From the NCBI GenBank assembly GCA_035308905.1, contig DATGFS010000030.1, positions 1 through 64,000 of the forward strand: 64,000 nt of DNA, written 5' to 3'. The stretch is from a bacterium (lineage in GTDB: Bacteria; Sysuimicrobiota; Sysuimicrobiia; Sysuimicrobiales; Segetimicrobiaceae). The notes below the pieces were generated by a model, which worked only from the letters and a program-made list of their open reading frames with translations, did not search any database and was not told the origin of the DNA. Below, one piece after another: positions 53,328 through 61,938 of the stretch (the first letter of the stretch is position 1; each line of letters begins with the position of its first letter). Position numbers and translations under genes: made by a program.

Positions 53328-54935
53328 TTACATCCGGAAGACGCCGGGGTGCATGCCCTCGATCGGCGCGTTGAGCGTCGCGGACAGCGCCAGCGCGAGC
53401 ACCGTGCGGGTCTCGGCCGGATCGATGATGCCGTCGTCCCAGAGGCGCGCGGTGCTGAAGTACGGATCCCCTTCCGCCTCGTACTTGGCGAGGATCGGCT
53501 CGACCAGGGCCTGCTCCTCCTCCGGCGACAAGGTGCGGCCCTCCCGCCGCAGCTGATCGCGCTTGACCGTAAGCAGGACCGTGGCGGCCTGCTCGCCGCC
53601 CATGACTGAGATGCGCGCGTTCGGCCACGTCCACAGAAAGCGCGGATCATACGCCCGTCCGCACATCGCGTAGTTGCCCGCGCCGTAGGAGCCGCCGATA
53701 ATGACCGTCAGACGCGGCACGCCGGACGTCGCGACCGCGTGCACCATCTTGGCGCCCGCCCGGGCGATGCCGGCGGCTTCGTACTGCCGGCCGACGATGA
53801 AGCCCGTGATGTTCTGGAGAAAGACGAGCGGAATCCGCCGCTGCCCGCACAGCTCGATGAAATGCGCGCCCTTCTCCGCGCTCTCGACGAAGAGGACGCC
53901 GTTGTTGGCGACGACGCCGACCGGGATCCCGTGAATATGCGCGAAGCCGGTGACGAGGGTCGTCCCGTACAGGGCCTTGAACTCCCGGAAGCGGCTGCCG
54001 TCGACGACGCGGGCGATGACCTCGCGGGCATCGAACTGCCGCCGCAGATCGCGCGGCAGCACGCCGTAGATCTCGCGCGGATCGTACCGCGGCTCTTCCG
54101 GCGGGACCAGGGCGAGCGCCGGTTGTTTGACGCGATTGAGCGCGCCCACGATCTCGCGCACGATCTCCATCGCGTGCGCGTCGTCGTCGGCCATGTGGTC
54201 GGCGACGCCGCTGCGCCGGGTGTGCACGTCGGCCCCGCCGAGCTCTTCGGCGGACACTTCCTCGCCGGTCGCCGCCCGGACGAGCGGCGGCCCGCCGAGG
54301 AAGATCGTCCCCGTGCCGCGGACGATCACGGTCTCGTCCGCCATCGCGGGAACGTAGGCGCCGCCGGCCGTACACGAGCCCACGACCGCGGCGATCTGCG
54401 GGATGCCTTCGGCCGAGAGCACCGCCTGGTGGTAGAAGATGCGGCCGAAGTGCTCGCGGTCCGGGAAGACGTCGGCCTGCAGCGGCAGGAATGCCCCGCC
54501 CGAGTCCACGAGGTAGATGCAGGGCAGGCGGTTGTCGCGCGCGATCCGCTGGGCGCGCAGGTGCTTCTTGACGGTCAGCGGATAGTACGTCCCGCCCTTG
54601 ACGGTCGGGTCGTTGGCCACGATGACGCACTCGAGTCCCCGCACGCGCCCGATGCCCGTGACGAGGCCCGCCCCCGGCGCCTCGCCGCCGTACATCTCCC
54701 AGGCGGCCAGGGGCGACAGCTCGAGCAGCGGCGAGCCCGGATCGAGCAGGAGGTCGATCCGCTCGCGCGCGCTCAACTTGCCCTGGTCGCGCAACCGGCG
54801 GTGCGCCCGCTCGCCGCCCCCGGCCCGCACCTGGGCGAGCCGGTCCGCCAGAAGGCGCGCCAGGCCCGCGTGGTGCTCGCGATTGCTCTGGAATTCCGCG
54901 GAGTCGGCGTTGGCGTGTGACTCGAGGACGGCCAT
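53328..54935 (-). CDS. Methylcrotonyl-CoA carboxylase carboxyltransferase subunit
   Basis: 535 residues, the standard length for the beta subunit. Marks: [26 protein letters not shown] (core [18 protein letters not shown]), [40 protein letters not shown] and the acyl-CoA site [20 protein letters not shown]. Together with the HMG-CoA lyase gene this identifies methylcrotonyl-CoA rather than propionyl-CoA as substrate. Isovaleryl-CoA dehydrogenase and methylglutaconyl-CoA hydratase are not in the window. Confidence 0.94.
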   Translation of the reverse strand: MAVLESHANADSAEFQSNREHHAGLARLLADRLAQVRAGGGERAHRRLRDQGKLSARERIDLLLDPGSPLLELSPLAAWEMYGGEAPGAGLVTGIGRVRGLECVIVANDPTVKGGTYYPLTVKKHLRAQRIARDNRLPCIYLVDSGGAFLPLQADVFPDREHFGRIFYHQAVLSAEGIPQIAAVVGSCTAGGAYVPAMADETVIVRGTGTIFLGGPPLVRAATGEEVSAEELGGADVHTRRSGVADHMADDDAHAMEIVREIVGALNRVKQPALALVPPEEPRYDPREIYGVLPRDLRRQFDAREVIARVVDGSRFREFKALYGTTLVTGFAHIHGIPVGVVANNGVLFVESAEKGAHFIELCGQRRIPLVFLQNITGFIVGRQYEAAGIARAGAKMVHAVATSGVPRLTVIIGGSYGAGNYAMCGRAYDPRFLWTWPNARISVMGGEQAATVLLTVKRDQLRREGRTLSPEEEQALVEPILAKYEAEGDPYFSTARLWDDGIIDPAETRTVLALALSATLNAPIEGMHPGVFRM

Positions 54936-55014
54936 CGCCGCGACGTATTCCGCCCGGCGGCGGACCGCCCCTTCCGCGAACGCCGTCCCGGACGGCCGGG
55001 TGGGCCGGCCGCGC

Positions 55015-56082
55015 TCAGCGCGTGTGGTCGAGGATCACTTTGACGGAGTCGTCCGCCGCCGCGACGAGCCGGAATCCCGCCGCGGCCTCGGACAGCCCGA
55101 GCCGGTGCGTGATCATGTCGTCGACGTGCACGCGCCCGCGCGCGATCAGCTCCAGCGCCTCGGCGTAGTCGGCCGGCGCGGCGCCGTAGGACGTCGTGAC
55201 GGTGAGGTCCGTCCGGAAGAACGTCTCGTTGAACGGGAGGGCCGGAAACGCAAACTCGGGCCCCGACGGCGCGAAAAGCATCACCGTGCCGCCGGGTTCG
55301 GCGCAGCGCAGCGCCTGGGTGATCGCCGGCCCGGCGCCCGTGCAGACAATGACGAGATCCGCGAGGCGGCCCTCGTTGGCCTCGCGCACCTGGGATGCGG
55401 GGTCCGCGCCGGGCCGGAACGCGGCGTCGGCGCCGAAGCGCGCGGCGGCGGCCAGCCGGTACTCCGAGATATCGCTCGCCAGGACGCGCCGGGCGCCGGC
55501 GGCGCGCGCGAGCTTGATGTGCAGCAGCCCGATGATCCCGCTGCCCGCGACGAACACGGTGTCGTCCTCCCGGACCGGCGCGAGGCGCTGCGCCCGCACC
55601 ACGCAGGCGAGGGGCTCCACGAAGACGGCCTGGTCGAACGACACGCCGTCCGGCAGCCGAAACACGCCGCGGTCCACGTGGATCGGACTCAGCCGGGTGT
55701 ACTCGACGAATCCCCCGGGATCGAAGTTCGTGGTGTGGAGCGTGTGGCACATCGTGTGGCGGCCGCGCCGGCAAAACCGGCAGGCGTCGCAGGGGACGTG
55801 ATGCGCCGCGGTGATGCGATCGCCGGCGCGGTAGGCGTGCACGCCGTCCCCCACCGCCGCGACCGTCCCTCCGACCTCGTGGCCGAGCACCAGCGGCGCC
55901 CGATGGCGGCGGTACCACTCCATCACGTCGCTGCCGCAGATCCCGCTGCGCTCCACGCGCATCAGGATCTCGCCGGGGCCGATCGCGGGGACCGGGCGGC
56001 GTTCGAGCCGGACGTCGCGGTTCGTATAGTAGACGGCCGCGCGCATCTGCGCGCCCGGGCGGTTAGAGCCCGGCGGCGTCAT
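55015..56082 (-). CDS. Zinc-dependent medium-chain alcohol/polyol dehydrogenase
   Basis: 355 residues. Catalytic zinc cysteine in [24 protein letters not shown], structural zinc cysteines in [20 protein letters not shown] fold [15 protein letters not shown]. Resembles sorbitol or threonine dehydrogenases. ATG at 56082 overlaps the aldolase stop; a second start at 56046 would drop a short Pro/Asn lead. The aldolase neighbour suggests sugar or polyol catabolism. Confidence 0.92.
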   Translation of the reverse strand: MTPPGSNRPGAQMRAAVYYTNRDVRLERRPVPAIGPGEILMRVERSGICGSDVMEWYRRHRAPLVLGHEVGGTVAAVGDGVHAYRAGDRITAAHHVPCDACRFCRRGRHTMCHTLHTTNFDPGGFVEYTRLSPIHVDRGVFRLPDGVSFDQAVFVEPLACVVRAQRLAPVREDDTVFVAGSGIIGLLHIKLARAAGARRVLASDISEYRLAAAARFGADAAFRPGADPASQVREANEGRLADLVIVCTGAGPAITQALRCAEPGGTVMLFAPSGPEFAFPALPFNETFFRTDLTVTTSYGAAPADYAEALELIARGRVHVDDMITHRLGLSEAAAGFRLVAAADDSVKVILDHTR

Positions 56083-56894
56083 CGTCTCGCCGCGTGCTGG
56101 GCTCCCTCCGCCGCGGCGCGCCGGAACAGCGCGAAGGCGTCTTCCGGCGACGCGTCCTCGTGCACGATCGCGCGGATCGCCTTGATCATGGCGACGGGCG
56201 CGGGATGCTGCCAGATGTTGCGGCCCATGTCGACCCCGGCGGCCCCCAGGCTGATCGCGCGCGAAGTCAGCTCGAAGACGTCCATCTCCGTGTCGAGCTT
56301 CGGCCCGCCGGCCACGACCAGCGGGACGGGACAGCCCTCCACGACCTTGTCGAACCCGTCGCAGTAGTACGTCTTGACGATCTGCGCGCCCGCTTCCGCC
56401 GCGATCCGGCAGCACAGGCCGAGATAGCGGGCGTCGCGCTTCTCGAGCTCCTTGCCGACGGCCGTGACGGCCAGCACCGGCATGCCGTACTCCTGGCCTT
56501 CGCTCACGAGCGCGCCGAGGTTGAGCAGCGTCTCCCGTTCGTGCCGCGTGCCGACGAAGATCGAGAGCGCGACGGCGGCCGCGTTCAGCCGCACCGCGTC
56601 CTTCATCGTGGTCATGATGCCTTCGCCGGACAGGTCCTCGGTGAGGATGCTCGTGCCGCCGGACACCCGCAGCACGATGGGCACGGCGGCGGCCGGCGCC
56701 ACGGACGACCGCACGACGCCGCGCGTGACCATGAGCGAATCCGCGAACGGCAGCAGCGGCTCGATCGTCGTGCGGGGGACTTCGAGCTTGGAGGTCGGTC
56801 CCATGAAGTAGCCGTGATCCACGGCGAGCATGACGGTCCGGCCGGTGTCCGGCCGGATGATGCGGTTCAGCCGGTTGCGCATGCCCCAGTCCAT
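56079..56894 (-). CDS. LsrF/DhnA-family class I aldolase-like protein
   Basis: 271 residues. RTVMLAVDHGYFMGP start, the Schiff-base lysine in AQIVKTYYCDGFDKVV near residue 182, VAGGPKLDT and GAAGVDMGRNIWQHPAPV, the phosphate-binding end. LsrF is an autoinducer-2 thiolase and DhnA a fructose-bisphosphate aldolase; the MGRNIWQ ending is shared. No lsr genes nearby, so a sugar-phosphate aldolase role with the adjacent dehydrogenase is favoured. Confidence 0.9.
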   Translation of the reverse strand: MDWGMRNRLNRIIRPDTGRTVMLAVDHGYFMGPTSKLEVPRTTIEPLLPFADSLMVTRGVVRSSVAPAAAVPIVLRVSGGTSILTEDLSGEGIMTTMKDAVRLNAAAVALSIFVGTRHERETLLNLGALVSEGQEYGMPVLAVTAVGKELEKRDARYLGLCCRIAAEAGAQIVKTYYCDGFDKVVEGCPVPLVVAGGPKLDTEMDVFELTSRAISLGAAGVDMGRNIWQHPAPVAMIKAIRAIVHEDASPEDAFALFRRAAAEGAQHAARR

Positions 56895-56930
56895 GGCGCC
56901 TGCTTTCGGGCTAGAGGCCGCGCACGCCTG

Positions 56931-56969
56931 CCCCGACGCCGCGGGCGGCGGCCGCCCGCGGCGTCGGGG
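56931..56969. other. 39-nt perfect palindrome
   Basis: Arms of 19 bases (CCCCGACGCCGCGGGCGGC and its exact complement) around a single G, in the 107-bp gap between the secreted repeat-protein gene and the aldolase gene. No U-tract on either strand, so a Rho-independent terminator is not supported. It could be a REP-like element, an mRNA stabiliser, or a cruciform. Confidence 0.8.
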
Positions 56970-57001
56970 TTCGTGCCGCGAGATATCGTGCTCCCGGCGG
57001 A

Positions 57002-57388
57002 TCAGAGCGGCAGCTGCACCAGGTTGAGTTGCACGGTCGGACCTTCGGGCGGACAGGCCACACAGCTCGCCTGGGCGTTCGGCGGGCACCCCGTGCAGGC
57101 GGACGCTGCCGGCGAGGCGATCGTCGGCGTGGGATTGCGGTTGCTTATCTCAATCGTACTCAGCGGCGGCGCCGGCGAGTGGTTGATCGGGATGTGGCGC
57201 ACGGCCACACGCAGCCGCGGCGCCGGCGAGGGAGTGACCGCGACATGGTGCACGGCCGTACGCAGCGGCGGCGCCGGCGAGCGGGTGATCGGGATCTGGC
57301 GCGCGGCCGCAAAGCCGCCGGCGGGGCCGAGCGCGACTGAGGAGAGCACGGCGCACGCCACGAGGCTCGAAACGAGGAAGTGTTTCAT
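57002..57388 (-). CDS. Secreted small protein with three 17-residue repeats and CxxC pairs
   Basis: 128 residues. Sec signal peptide (HFLVSSLVACAVLSSVALG, then Ala-rich cleavage region). Then three tandem 17-residue units with consensus RxIPIxxSPAPPLRxAV, a short Asn/Pro spacer, and a tail with CTGC and CVAC that could bind metal or form disulfides. No known family. It is preceded by AAAGGGG at about seven bases and stands alone between a terminator and a palindrome, so it is probably its own transcription unit. Confidence 0.75.
   Translation of the reverse strand: MKHFLVSSLVACAVLSSVALGPAGGFAAARQIPITRSPAPPLRTAVHHVAVTPSPAPRLRVAVRHIPINHSPAPPLSTIEISNRNPTPTIASPAASACTGCPPNAQASCVACPPEGPTVQLNLVQLPL
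57162..57314 (-). repeat. Three tandem 51-bp coding repeats
   Basis: Units begin at 57162, 57213 and 57264 with an exact 51-base period (17 codons), all inside the secreted protein gene. Units 1 and 3 are closest; unit 2 has drifted. The block AGCGGCGGCGCCGGCGAG is shared, with one base changed in unit 2. Confidence 0.85.
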
Positions 57389-57441
57389 ACATCCCCTTTC
57401 GATTCGATATCGTCAATCCCGTATATCCCCAACTGCGCGGG

Positions 57442-57483
57442 AAAAACGCGGCGGGCCGGCGCGTTCCCGCGCCGGCCCGCCGC
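57442..57483 (-). terminator. Intrinsic terminator of the lytic transglycosylase gene
   Basis: Perfect 16-base stem (GCGGCGGGCCGGCGCG with its complement, loop of four) at 57448-57483, followed on the minus strand by GTTTTT at 57446-57442. It lies 20 bases after the transglycosylase stop. Confidence 0.85.
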
Positions 57484-57503
57484 GGCCGATCTGTCACGGT
57501 TGG

Positions 57504-58364
57504 CTAGACGAGGAGACCTCCAAAGATCGAGAGCACTTTCCACACGTAGGAGCGGGTCTCCGGATACGGCGGAATCCCGCCGTACTGGCGCACCGCGCCG
57601 CCGCCGGCGTTGTACGCGGCGAGCGTGAGCGGCAGCGTGTGGAACTCCGCGAGGTCGAGGCGCAGCAGTCTCGCGGCGCCCACGAGGTTCTGCCACGGAT
57701 CACGCGGATTCACGCCGAGCTCCGCGGCCGTCTGCGGCATCAGCTGACCGAGACCCAGCGCGCCGACCGGCGACACCGCGCCGGGATCGAACGCGCTCTC
57801 CACGCAGACCACCGCCGTCATCAGGCGCTGATCGACGCCTTCCTGGGTCGCGGCCTCATGAATAGCCTGGCCCTCCCACTGCGCCTGCTTCGGCATAATG
57901 TCCGGGTTCGACGCGCGGATGAACTGAGCGATGCCCCGCGAGCTGCTGGTGTCCCAGCGCCCCAGTACGCTCTTCACCGCGGTCTGCACGGTGGCGGGCT
58001 GGCCGAGGCGGCCGAGCCAAGCCAGCGCGTACCGGGCCTGCGCGGTCGAGGGGTGGAGCAAGAGCGCGAGCCGGAACCAATGGCCGGCGTGCACGTTGTC
58101 GCCGCGGGCCATCATCACCGCGCCCATCCACACGGCGGGAGTCGCGGACTCGGGCGTGCTCGCCGCAGCCTTGGCGAACGCGGTCTGCGCCTGGGCCATG
58201 TGTCCGGCCTGATAGGCCTGCCACCCGGTCTGCAGCCAGCTCTGGGCGTCCACAGGCTGGTGGAATCCGGTAAGGGCGATAAGCAGGGATACTCCGACGA
58301 GTGTGAGGCTGATGTACAGGCGGCGCCGATTGGACGGACGACCGCCGCCCACCACGTGAAACAT
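57504..58364 (-). CDS. Lytic transglycosylase with TPR-like N-terminal region
   Basis: 286 residues. An N-terminal membrane anchor (YISLTLVGVSLLIALTGF) followed by two TPR-like helical pairs (WQAYQAGHMAQAQTAFAKAA) and a C-terminal SLT domain. The catalytic glutamate is in CVESAFDPGAVSPVGALGLG, with GLGQLMPQTA and LAAYNAGGGAV. It cleaves peptidoglycan with anhydro-muramic ends, outside the membrane. GGGGGAGAAG-type site upstream of the ATG. Confidence 0.92.
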   Translation of the reverse strand: MFHVVGGGRPSNRRRLYISLTLVGVSLLIALTGFHQPVDAQSWLQTGWQAYQAGHMAQAQTAFAKAAASTPESATPAVWMGAVMMARGDNVHAGHWFRLALLLHPSTAQARYALAWLGRLGQPATVQTAVKSVLGRWDTSSSRGIAQFIRASNPDIMPKQAQWEGQAIHEAATQEGVDQRLMTAVVCVESAFDPGAVSPVGALGLGQLMPQTAAELGVNPRDPWQNLVGAARLLRLDLAEFHTLPLTLAAYNAGGGAVRQYGGIPPYPETRSYVWKVLSIFGGLLV

Positions 58365-58628
58365 GCCCTTCTCCCCCGTACGAGCGGTTTGTTACTCCCA
58401 AGAACCTAGCATGGGCCCGCAGAGTGGCACAATACTGCGAAGACCCGAGTCTTACAGGCAAAATCGGGCTGTGGCGGCTTCTCGCTGCCGGGGACGGTCC
58501 TCAAGTCATGAAGAGCACAACAGATGTTCGCCGCCCGGCCCCAGATCGCCGCACGGGTGCACCCCCGCCATCCCGCAGGCGTCCAGGGAGGCGGACGGGT
58601 GCCGGACGACCGGCCGGCTGCGTGTCCG

Positions 58629-60266
58629 CTACTTGAAGACCGAGGTTTCGATCTCCCGCGAGGTAATGAACTCGAGCAGGGCCGGGACGCCGTCATCGGT
58701 CTTCCGGACCGCCCGCTTGATCGCCGGTACGATCTCGCCCGGCTCGGTGACGCGCTCCCCGTACCCGCCGAGCGCCTGCGCCAACGCCGCGTAGTTGCCG
58801 GAGATGTCGGTGCTCCGGTACTTCTCCGTGGAGACCGGCATCACGGGCAGCTCGATGGCCATGCACGAGTTGTTCAGCAGGACCGAGAGAATCGGGATCC
58901 GCTCCCGGACCGCCGTCTCGAAGTCCATGCCGGTGAACCCGATGGCGGCGTCGCCCCAGACGTTGATGCAGAGCTTCTCAGGGGCGAAGAGCTTGGCGCC
59001 CATCGCGAGGCCGAGGCCGTAGCCGAGCTGCGTGGTCTTGCCCCAGCCGATGTAGGACAGCGGGGCCTCCACCTGCCAGAACGGCGAGAGCTGATCGCGC
59101 GGACTTCCGGCGTCGTGCGTGATGACGGTGTTGGCCACATCGACGGTCCGCAGGAGATCGCGGATCACGCGGTACGGCGACAGCGGCGTTTCGTCGGAGT
59201 TGAGTTTCGGGCTCCACTGCGCGAGCCACGCTTCGCGTCCGCTCTGGATCTCGCGGGCGACGGACGCGGCGCGGTCCTGACGGGGCGCGCGCACCCGGTC
59301 TTTGACCGCGGCGAGCAGCGCCTCCAGCACCAGCCCGGCGTCGCCGATCACCACGTGGTCGGCCGGGAGGTCTTTGTTGACGTCGGCCGCGTCGAGCGTC
59401 GCGTGGATGATTGTCTTCCCCTCCGGCATCGCGACGCCGTAGTTGGTCGTCGCGAAGCTGCAGCCGATGCCGAAGATGACGTCGCTCTTTGCGAGGAAGT
59501 CATGCACGGGTTTGGGCATGGATCGCCCGCCGGAACCGAGCGACAGCGGGTGTGTCTCGGGGAACGCGCTCTTGCCCTGAAGGCTCGTGGTGACCGGCGC
59601 GCCGAGCCACTCGGCGAGATCCTTGAGTTGGCCCCAGGCGCGCGCGTAGTGCACGCCCTGTCCCGCGTAGATCACCGGCCGGCTCGCTTCGACCAGCAGA
59701 CCGGCGATCGTCTCGATCGCCTGTGGATCGGGTCCCACCCGCACGGCCGCCGGCGGCCGGTAGTCGGCCGGTTCCGGAATATCCGAGGAGAGGACGTCGG
59801 TGGGAAACTCGATCAGCACCGGCCGGGGGCGCCCGTTGCGCACCTGGGTGAAGGCGCGGCGCATCGCCGCCGGCGCTTCCGCGGGCAGGAGCACCTGCTC
59901 GGCCCACTTCGTGATGTGCCGGTAGTTGAGGGCGGAATTGAAGTTGGGCGCGACGTTGGTGAGGCGGCGGGGATAGCCAGCCGGCAGCACGACGATCGGC
60001 GACGAGTCACCGTACGCCTGCGCGACGCCGCCGAACGAGTTCTCCGCCCCCGGTCCGTGTTGCATCGTGAACACGCCGATCCGCCGCCCGGACGACATCC
60101 GGCTCACCGCGTCCGCCATGTGGAGGCCGGTGCGTTCCTGCCGGACGATGATCGTGCGGATGTCGGCCGCCGCGGCCGCCTCGATGATCGGATTGACCGG
60201 GTAGCCGATCAGAAACTCCACGCCCTCGCGCTTCAAGATCTGAGCGACCGCCGCCGCGACCTTCAT
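58629..60266 (-). CDS. Thiamine-pyrophosphate-dependent enzyme (acetolactate synthase-like)
   Basis: 545 residues in the usual Pyr/central/PP order. N-terminal domain has the cofactor-activating glutamate in IIVRQERTGLHMADAVSRM; the central domain follows (PVIYAGQGVHYARAWGQL); the C-terminal domain carries the TPP motif GDAAIGFTGMDFETA ending LLNNSCM. Relatives include acetolactate synthase, glyoxylate carboligase and phenylpyruvate-type decarboxylases; no regulatory subunit gene is adjacent, so IlvB is uncertain. TGGAGG precedes the ATG. Confidence 0.9.
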   Translation of the reverse strand: MKVAAAVAQILKREGVEFLIGYPVNPIIEAAAAADIRTIIVRQERTGLHMADAVSRMSSGRRIGVFTMQHGPGAENSFGGVAQAYGDSSPIVVLPAGYPRRLTNVAPNFNSALNYRHITKWAEQVLLPAEAPAAMRRAFTQVRNGRPRPVLIEFPTDVLSSDIPEPADYRPPAAVRVGPDPQAIETIAGLLVEASRPVIYAGQGVHYARAWGQLKDLAEWLGAPVTTSLQGKSAFPETHPLSLGSGGRSMPKPVHDFLAKSDVIFGIGCSFATTNYGVAMPEGKTIIHATLDAADVNKDLPADHVVIGDAGLVLEALLAAVKDRVRAPRQDRAASVAREIQSGREAWLAQWSPKLNSDETPLSPYRVIRDLLRTVDVANTVITHDAGSPRDQLSPFWQVEAPLSYIGWGKTTQLGYGLGLAMGAKLFAPEKLCINVWGDAAIGFTGMDFETAVRERIPILSVLLNNSCMAIELPVMPVSTEKYRSTDISGNYAALAQALGGYGERVTEPGEIVPAIKRAVRKTDDGVPALLEFITSREIETSVFK

Positions 60267-60603
60267 CTTGGGCCTCCAGTCCGCGTGCCGGATGGTTCTC
60301 CGCAGGCAGGTTCTGGGGGGCGGCGCGCGGTTCCTCGGCGCGCGCCGCGTTCGTTGAAAGTTACGCAAATCTTCCGTCGCTACATGTACCGGCACCCAGA
60401 CCGCTTGGGGGGCCTATTCTCTCGCGCGCGATGCCGGCCGCGTATACGATGAGCCTGCTCGCAACCTTGACTAGGTGGGGGGAGGACGGGCTCGTGAAAC
60501 GACTCTTGGCCACGCCGTCCGAGGGCGACGTCTCGACACTCATCCGACTGGTGCCCGCGGCCAACCCGTCTGCGAACATCGGGGGCAGAGGAGGTCGTCT
60601 GAG
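60267..60603. other. 337-bp divergent intergenic region
   Basis: Lies between the divergent TPP-enzyme and GAF genes, so both promoters are expected here. A GC hairpin (CGGCGCGCG with CGCGCGCCG, nine-base loop) lies at about 60321-60347. I see no consensus promoter. A short plus-strand ORF (60431-60625) overlapping the GAF start is not convincing. Confidence 0.5.
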
Positions 60604-61368
60604 ATGGCGGTGGTATCGGCGGTAGCCAACGAAGTCCAGAGCAGCGCAGACTCCGTGCGGGCCAGCGATACGTGGATCCGCGAGATGCTGGCCGGCGCCT
60701 CTTCCCCGGAGGCGGCCGCGGCGGCGATCGGGCGCACGCTCCTGTTGGTGACCGGGGCGCCGCGGGCCGCGGTCTTCTTTCGTTCGCTGAGCGGCGCCGT
60801 GACGTGTCCCTGGTCCCACAACCTGTCGGACGCGTACGTTCGAGGGCTCGTCACGCCGGACGGCGTGAATCCGTGGGCGCATCTGCTGCGCTACCCTGAA
60901 CTCGAGTGCATGGATTTGCCGAAGCGAGGCTGGTCTCAGAGCCCCGAAGCGCGGCACCTCGAGCACGTCGGGGACCTGCCCTACGGCACGGCCGTTCGTG
61001 AACGGATCGCGCGGGAGGGTCTGCGTTCGATCAGTACGTGGCCGCTGCTGCACGGCCGCCGGGTGATCGGAGCGATCTCCTGCTACTTCGATGCCCCCCG
61101 GGTGTGGTCTACGGAAGACGAGGACACCATGCGCACGTTCGCGCTGCAGGCGGCCGCCACGATCCCTCCCGCCACCGCGCCCCGCGTTCGGGAAACGCCG
61201 CGCGACGCGTGTGAACGTCTCGCGGCGCTGGAGCGGGAGCTCGCGGTCAAACAGGCGCGGATCGTCCAGCAGCGCGCGTCACTCGAAGCGGAGTACCAGC
61301 GGTTGTCCGCGGAGACCGCCCGGCTCACCGCCGAGCGCCAAGCGCTCGAACTCCAGGAGGCGGGTTGA
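60604..61368 (+). CDS. GAF-domain protein with C-terminal coiled coil
   Basis: 254 residues. Residues about 20-200 form a GAF sensor fold (VFFRSLSGAVTCPWSHNLSD, then STWPLLHGRRVIGAISCYF, the typical last strands). The final 50 residues are a charged heptad-like helix (RLAALERELAVKQARIVQQ) suited to dimerisation. No kinase, HTH or GGDEF output, so it may act by protein contacts. ATG at 60604 is set by GAGGAGGT nine bases upstream. Confidence 0.85.
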   Translation: MAVVSAVANEVQSSADSVRASDTWIREMLAGASSPEAAAAAIGRTLLLVTGAPRAAVFFRSLSGAVTCPWSHNLSDAYVRGLVTPDGVNPWAHLLRYPELECMDLPKRGWSQSPEARHLEHVGDLPYGTAVRERIAREGLRSISTWPLLHGRRVIGAISCYFDAPRVWSTEDEDTMRTFALQAAATIPPATAPRVRETPRDACERLAALERELAVKQARIVQQRASLEAEYQRLSAETARLTAERQALELQEAG

Positions 61369-61419
61369 AGCAGGCGTAGGCGACCACCTACCCGCCCTTA
61401 TCAGAAGGCGATGTTAAGA

Positions 61420-61456
61420 AAAGGAAAAGGAGGCCCGAAGGGCCTCCTTTTCCTTT
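61420..61456. terminator. Bidirectional intrinsic terminator
   Basis: 17-base perfect stem (AAAGGAAAAGGAGGCCC with its complement, loop GAA), 51 bases after the GAF gene stop, ending CTTTTCCTTT on the plus strand and with A-rich DNA before it, so it could terminate from either side. Confidence 0.85.
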
Positions 61457-61523
61457 GTTCGGCAGGAGTCACGGTGTGGCAACGGTACTTCAGTGTCCAG
61501 GTCGTATCGCGGAGGCTGCGTCC

Positions 61524-61751
61524 ATGGCGCTCTCTCGGCAAAGGAAGACGGAAATCATCATCCGGGTCGCCGGACTGCTCGAACGCATGCCTGCAGACAA
61601 AGCGATTCATGCGGCCGGCGGGACAACGCAAGACGACATGTTCCGGGGGTTGAACCACGAGGACGTGTCGTTGGTGGAGAACCTTCTCGAAGGCACGATC
61701 GCGGCCACCGCACGAGATCTCCAAGGCAATCTCAGGGTCTGGCCACGGTGA
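61524..61751 (+). CDS. Small hypothetical protein
   Basis: 75 residues. Starts at an ATG with GGAGG eight bases before it. Predicted mostly helical, with charged helix-forming segments (SRQRKTEIIIRVAGLLERM and HEDVSLVENLLEGTIAATA) and no cysteines. Not recognised. It ends three bases before the displaced tRNA-Pro fragment. A longer in-frame start at 61455 lies in the terminator and is unlikely. Confidence 0.6.
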   Translation: MALSRQRKTEIIIRVAGLLERMPADKAIHAAGGTTQDDMFRGLNHEDVSLVENLLEGTIAATARDLQGNLRVWPR

Positions 61752-61753
61752 GA

Positions 61754-61796
61754 TTGGTCGGGCCGGCCGGATTTGAACCGGCGACCACCTGAACCC
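61754..61796 (-). repeat. Displaced 3' half of tRNA-Pro (putative att site)
   Basis: 43 bases identical to the 3' half of the tRNA-Pro gene at the right edge (from the anticodon loop to CCA). No 5' half is next to it, so it is not a functional tRNA. Together with 63940-63982 it forms a direct repeat 2186 bp apart, the pattern left by a tRNA-targeted integrase. Confidence 0.85.
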
Positions 61797-61938
61797 ACGG
61801 ACGGTGAACCGCCAAGAACGCCTGCGTGAGAGCACTGAGAGGTTCAAGCAATTGATTACGGGGACCAGGGGGTCGATCCACCGAAGTGTAGTAGGGTACG
61901 GGCTCGTAGGGCGCCCCGGGAACAGGCACCGAAACCAG

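Noticed and set aside
48997-53556. A plus-strand open frame of 1519 codons
   Set aside because: It lies opposite several minus-strand genes with clear family motifs (amidohydrolase, LLM, HMG-CoA lyase, biotin carboxylase). Long antisense frames are expected at this GC content, and the translation is Arg/Pro/His-rich with no domain.
60431-60625. 65-codon ORF overlapping the GAF start
   Set aside because: No Shine-Dalgarno, Trp/Arg-rich end created by overlap with the real gene; the GAF start has a strong site.
61493-61792. Short ORF ending GPAGFEPATT, and its twin at 63706-63978
   Set aside because: The shared peptide is the antisense translation of the tRNA-Pro 3' half, a well-known false annotation.
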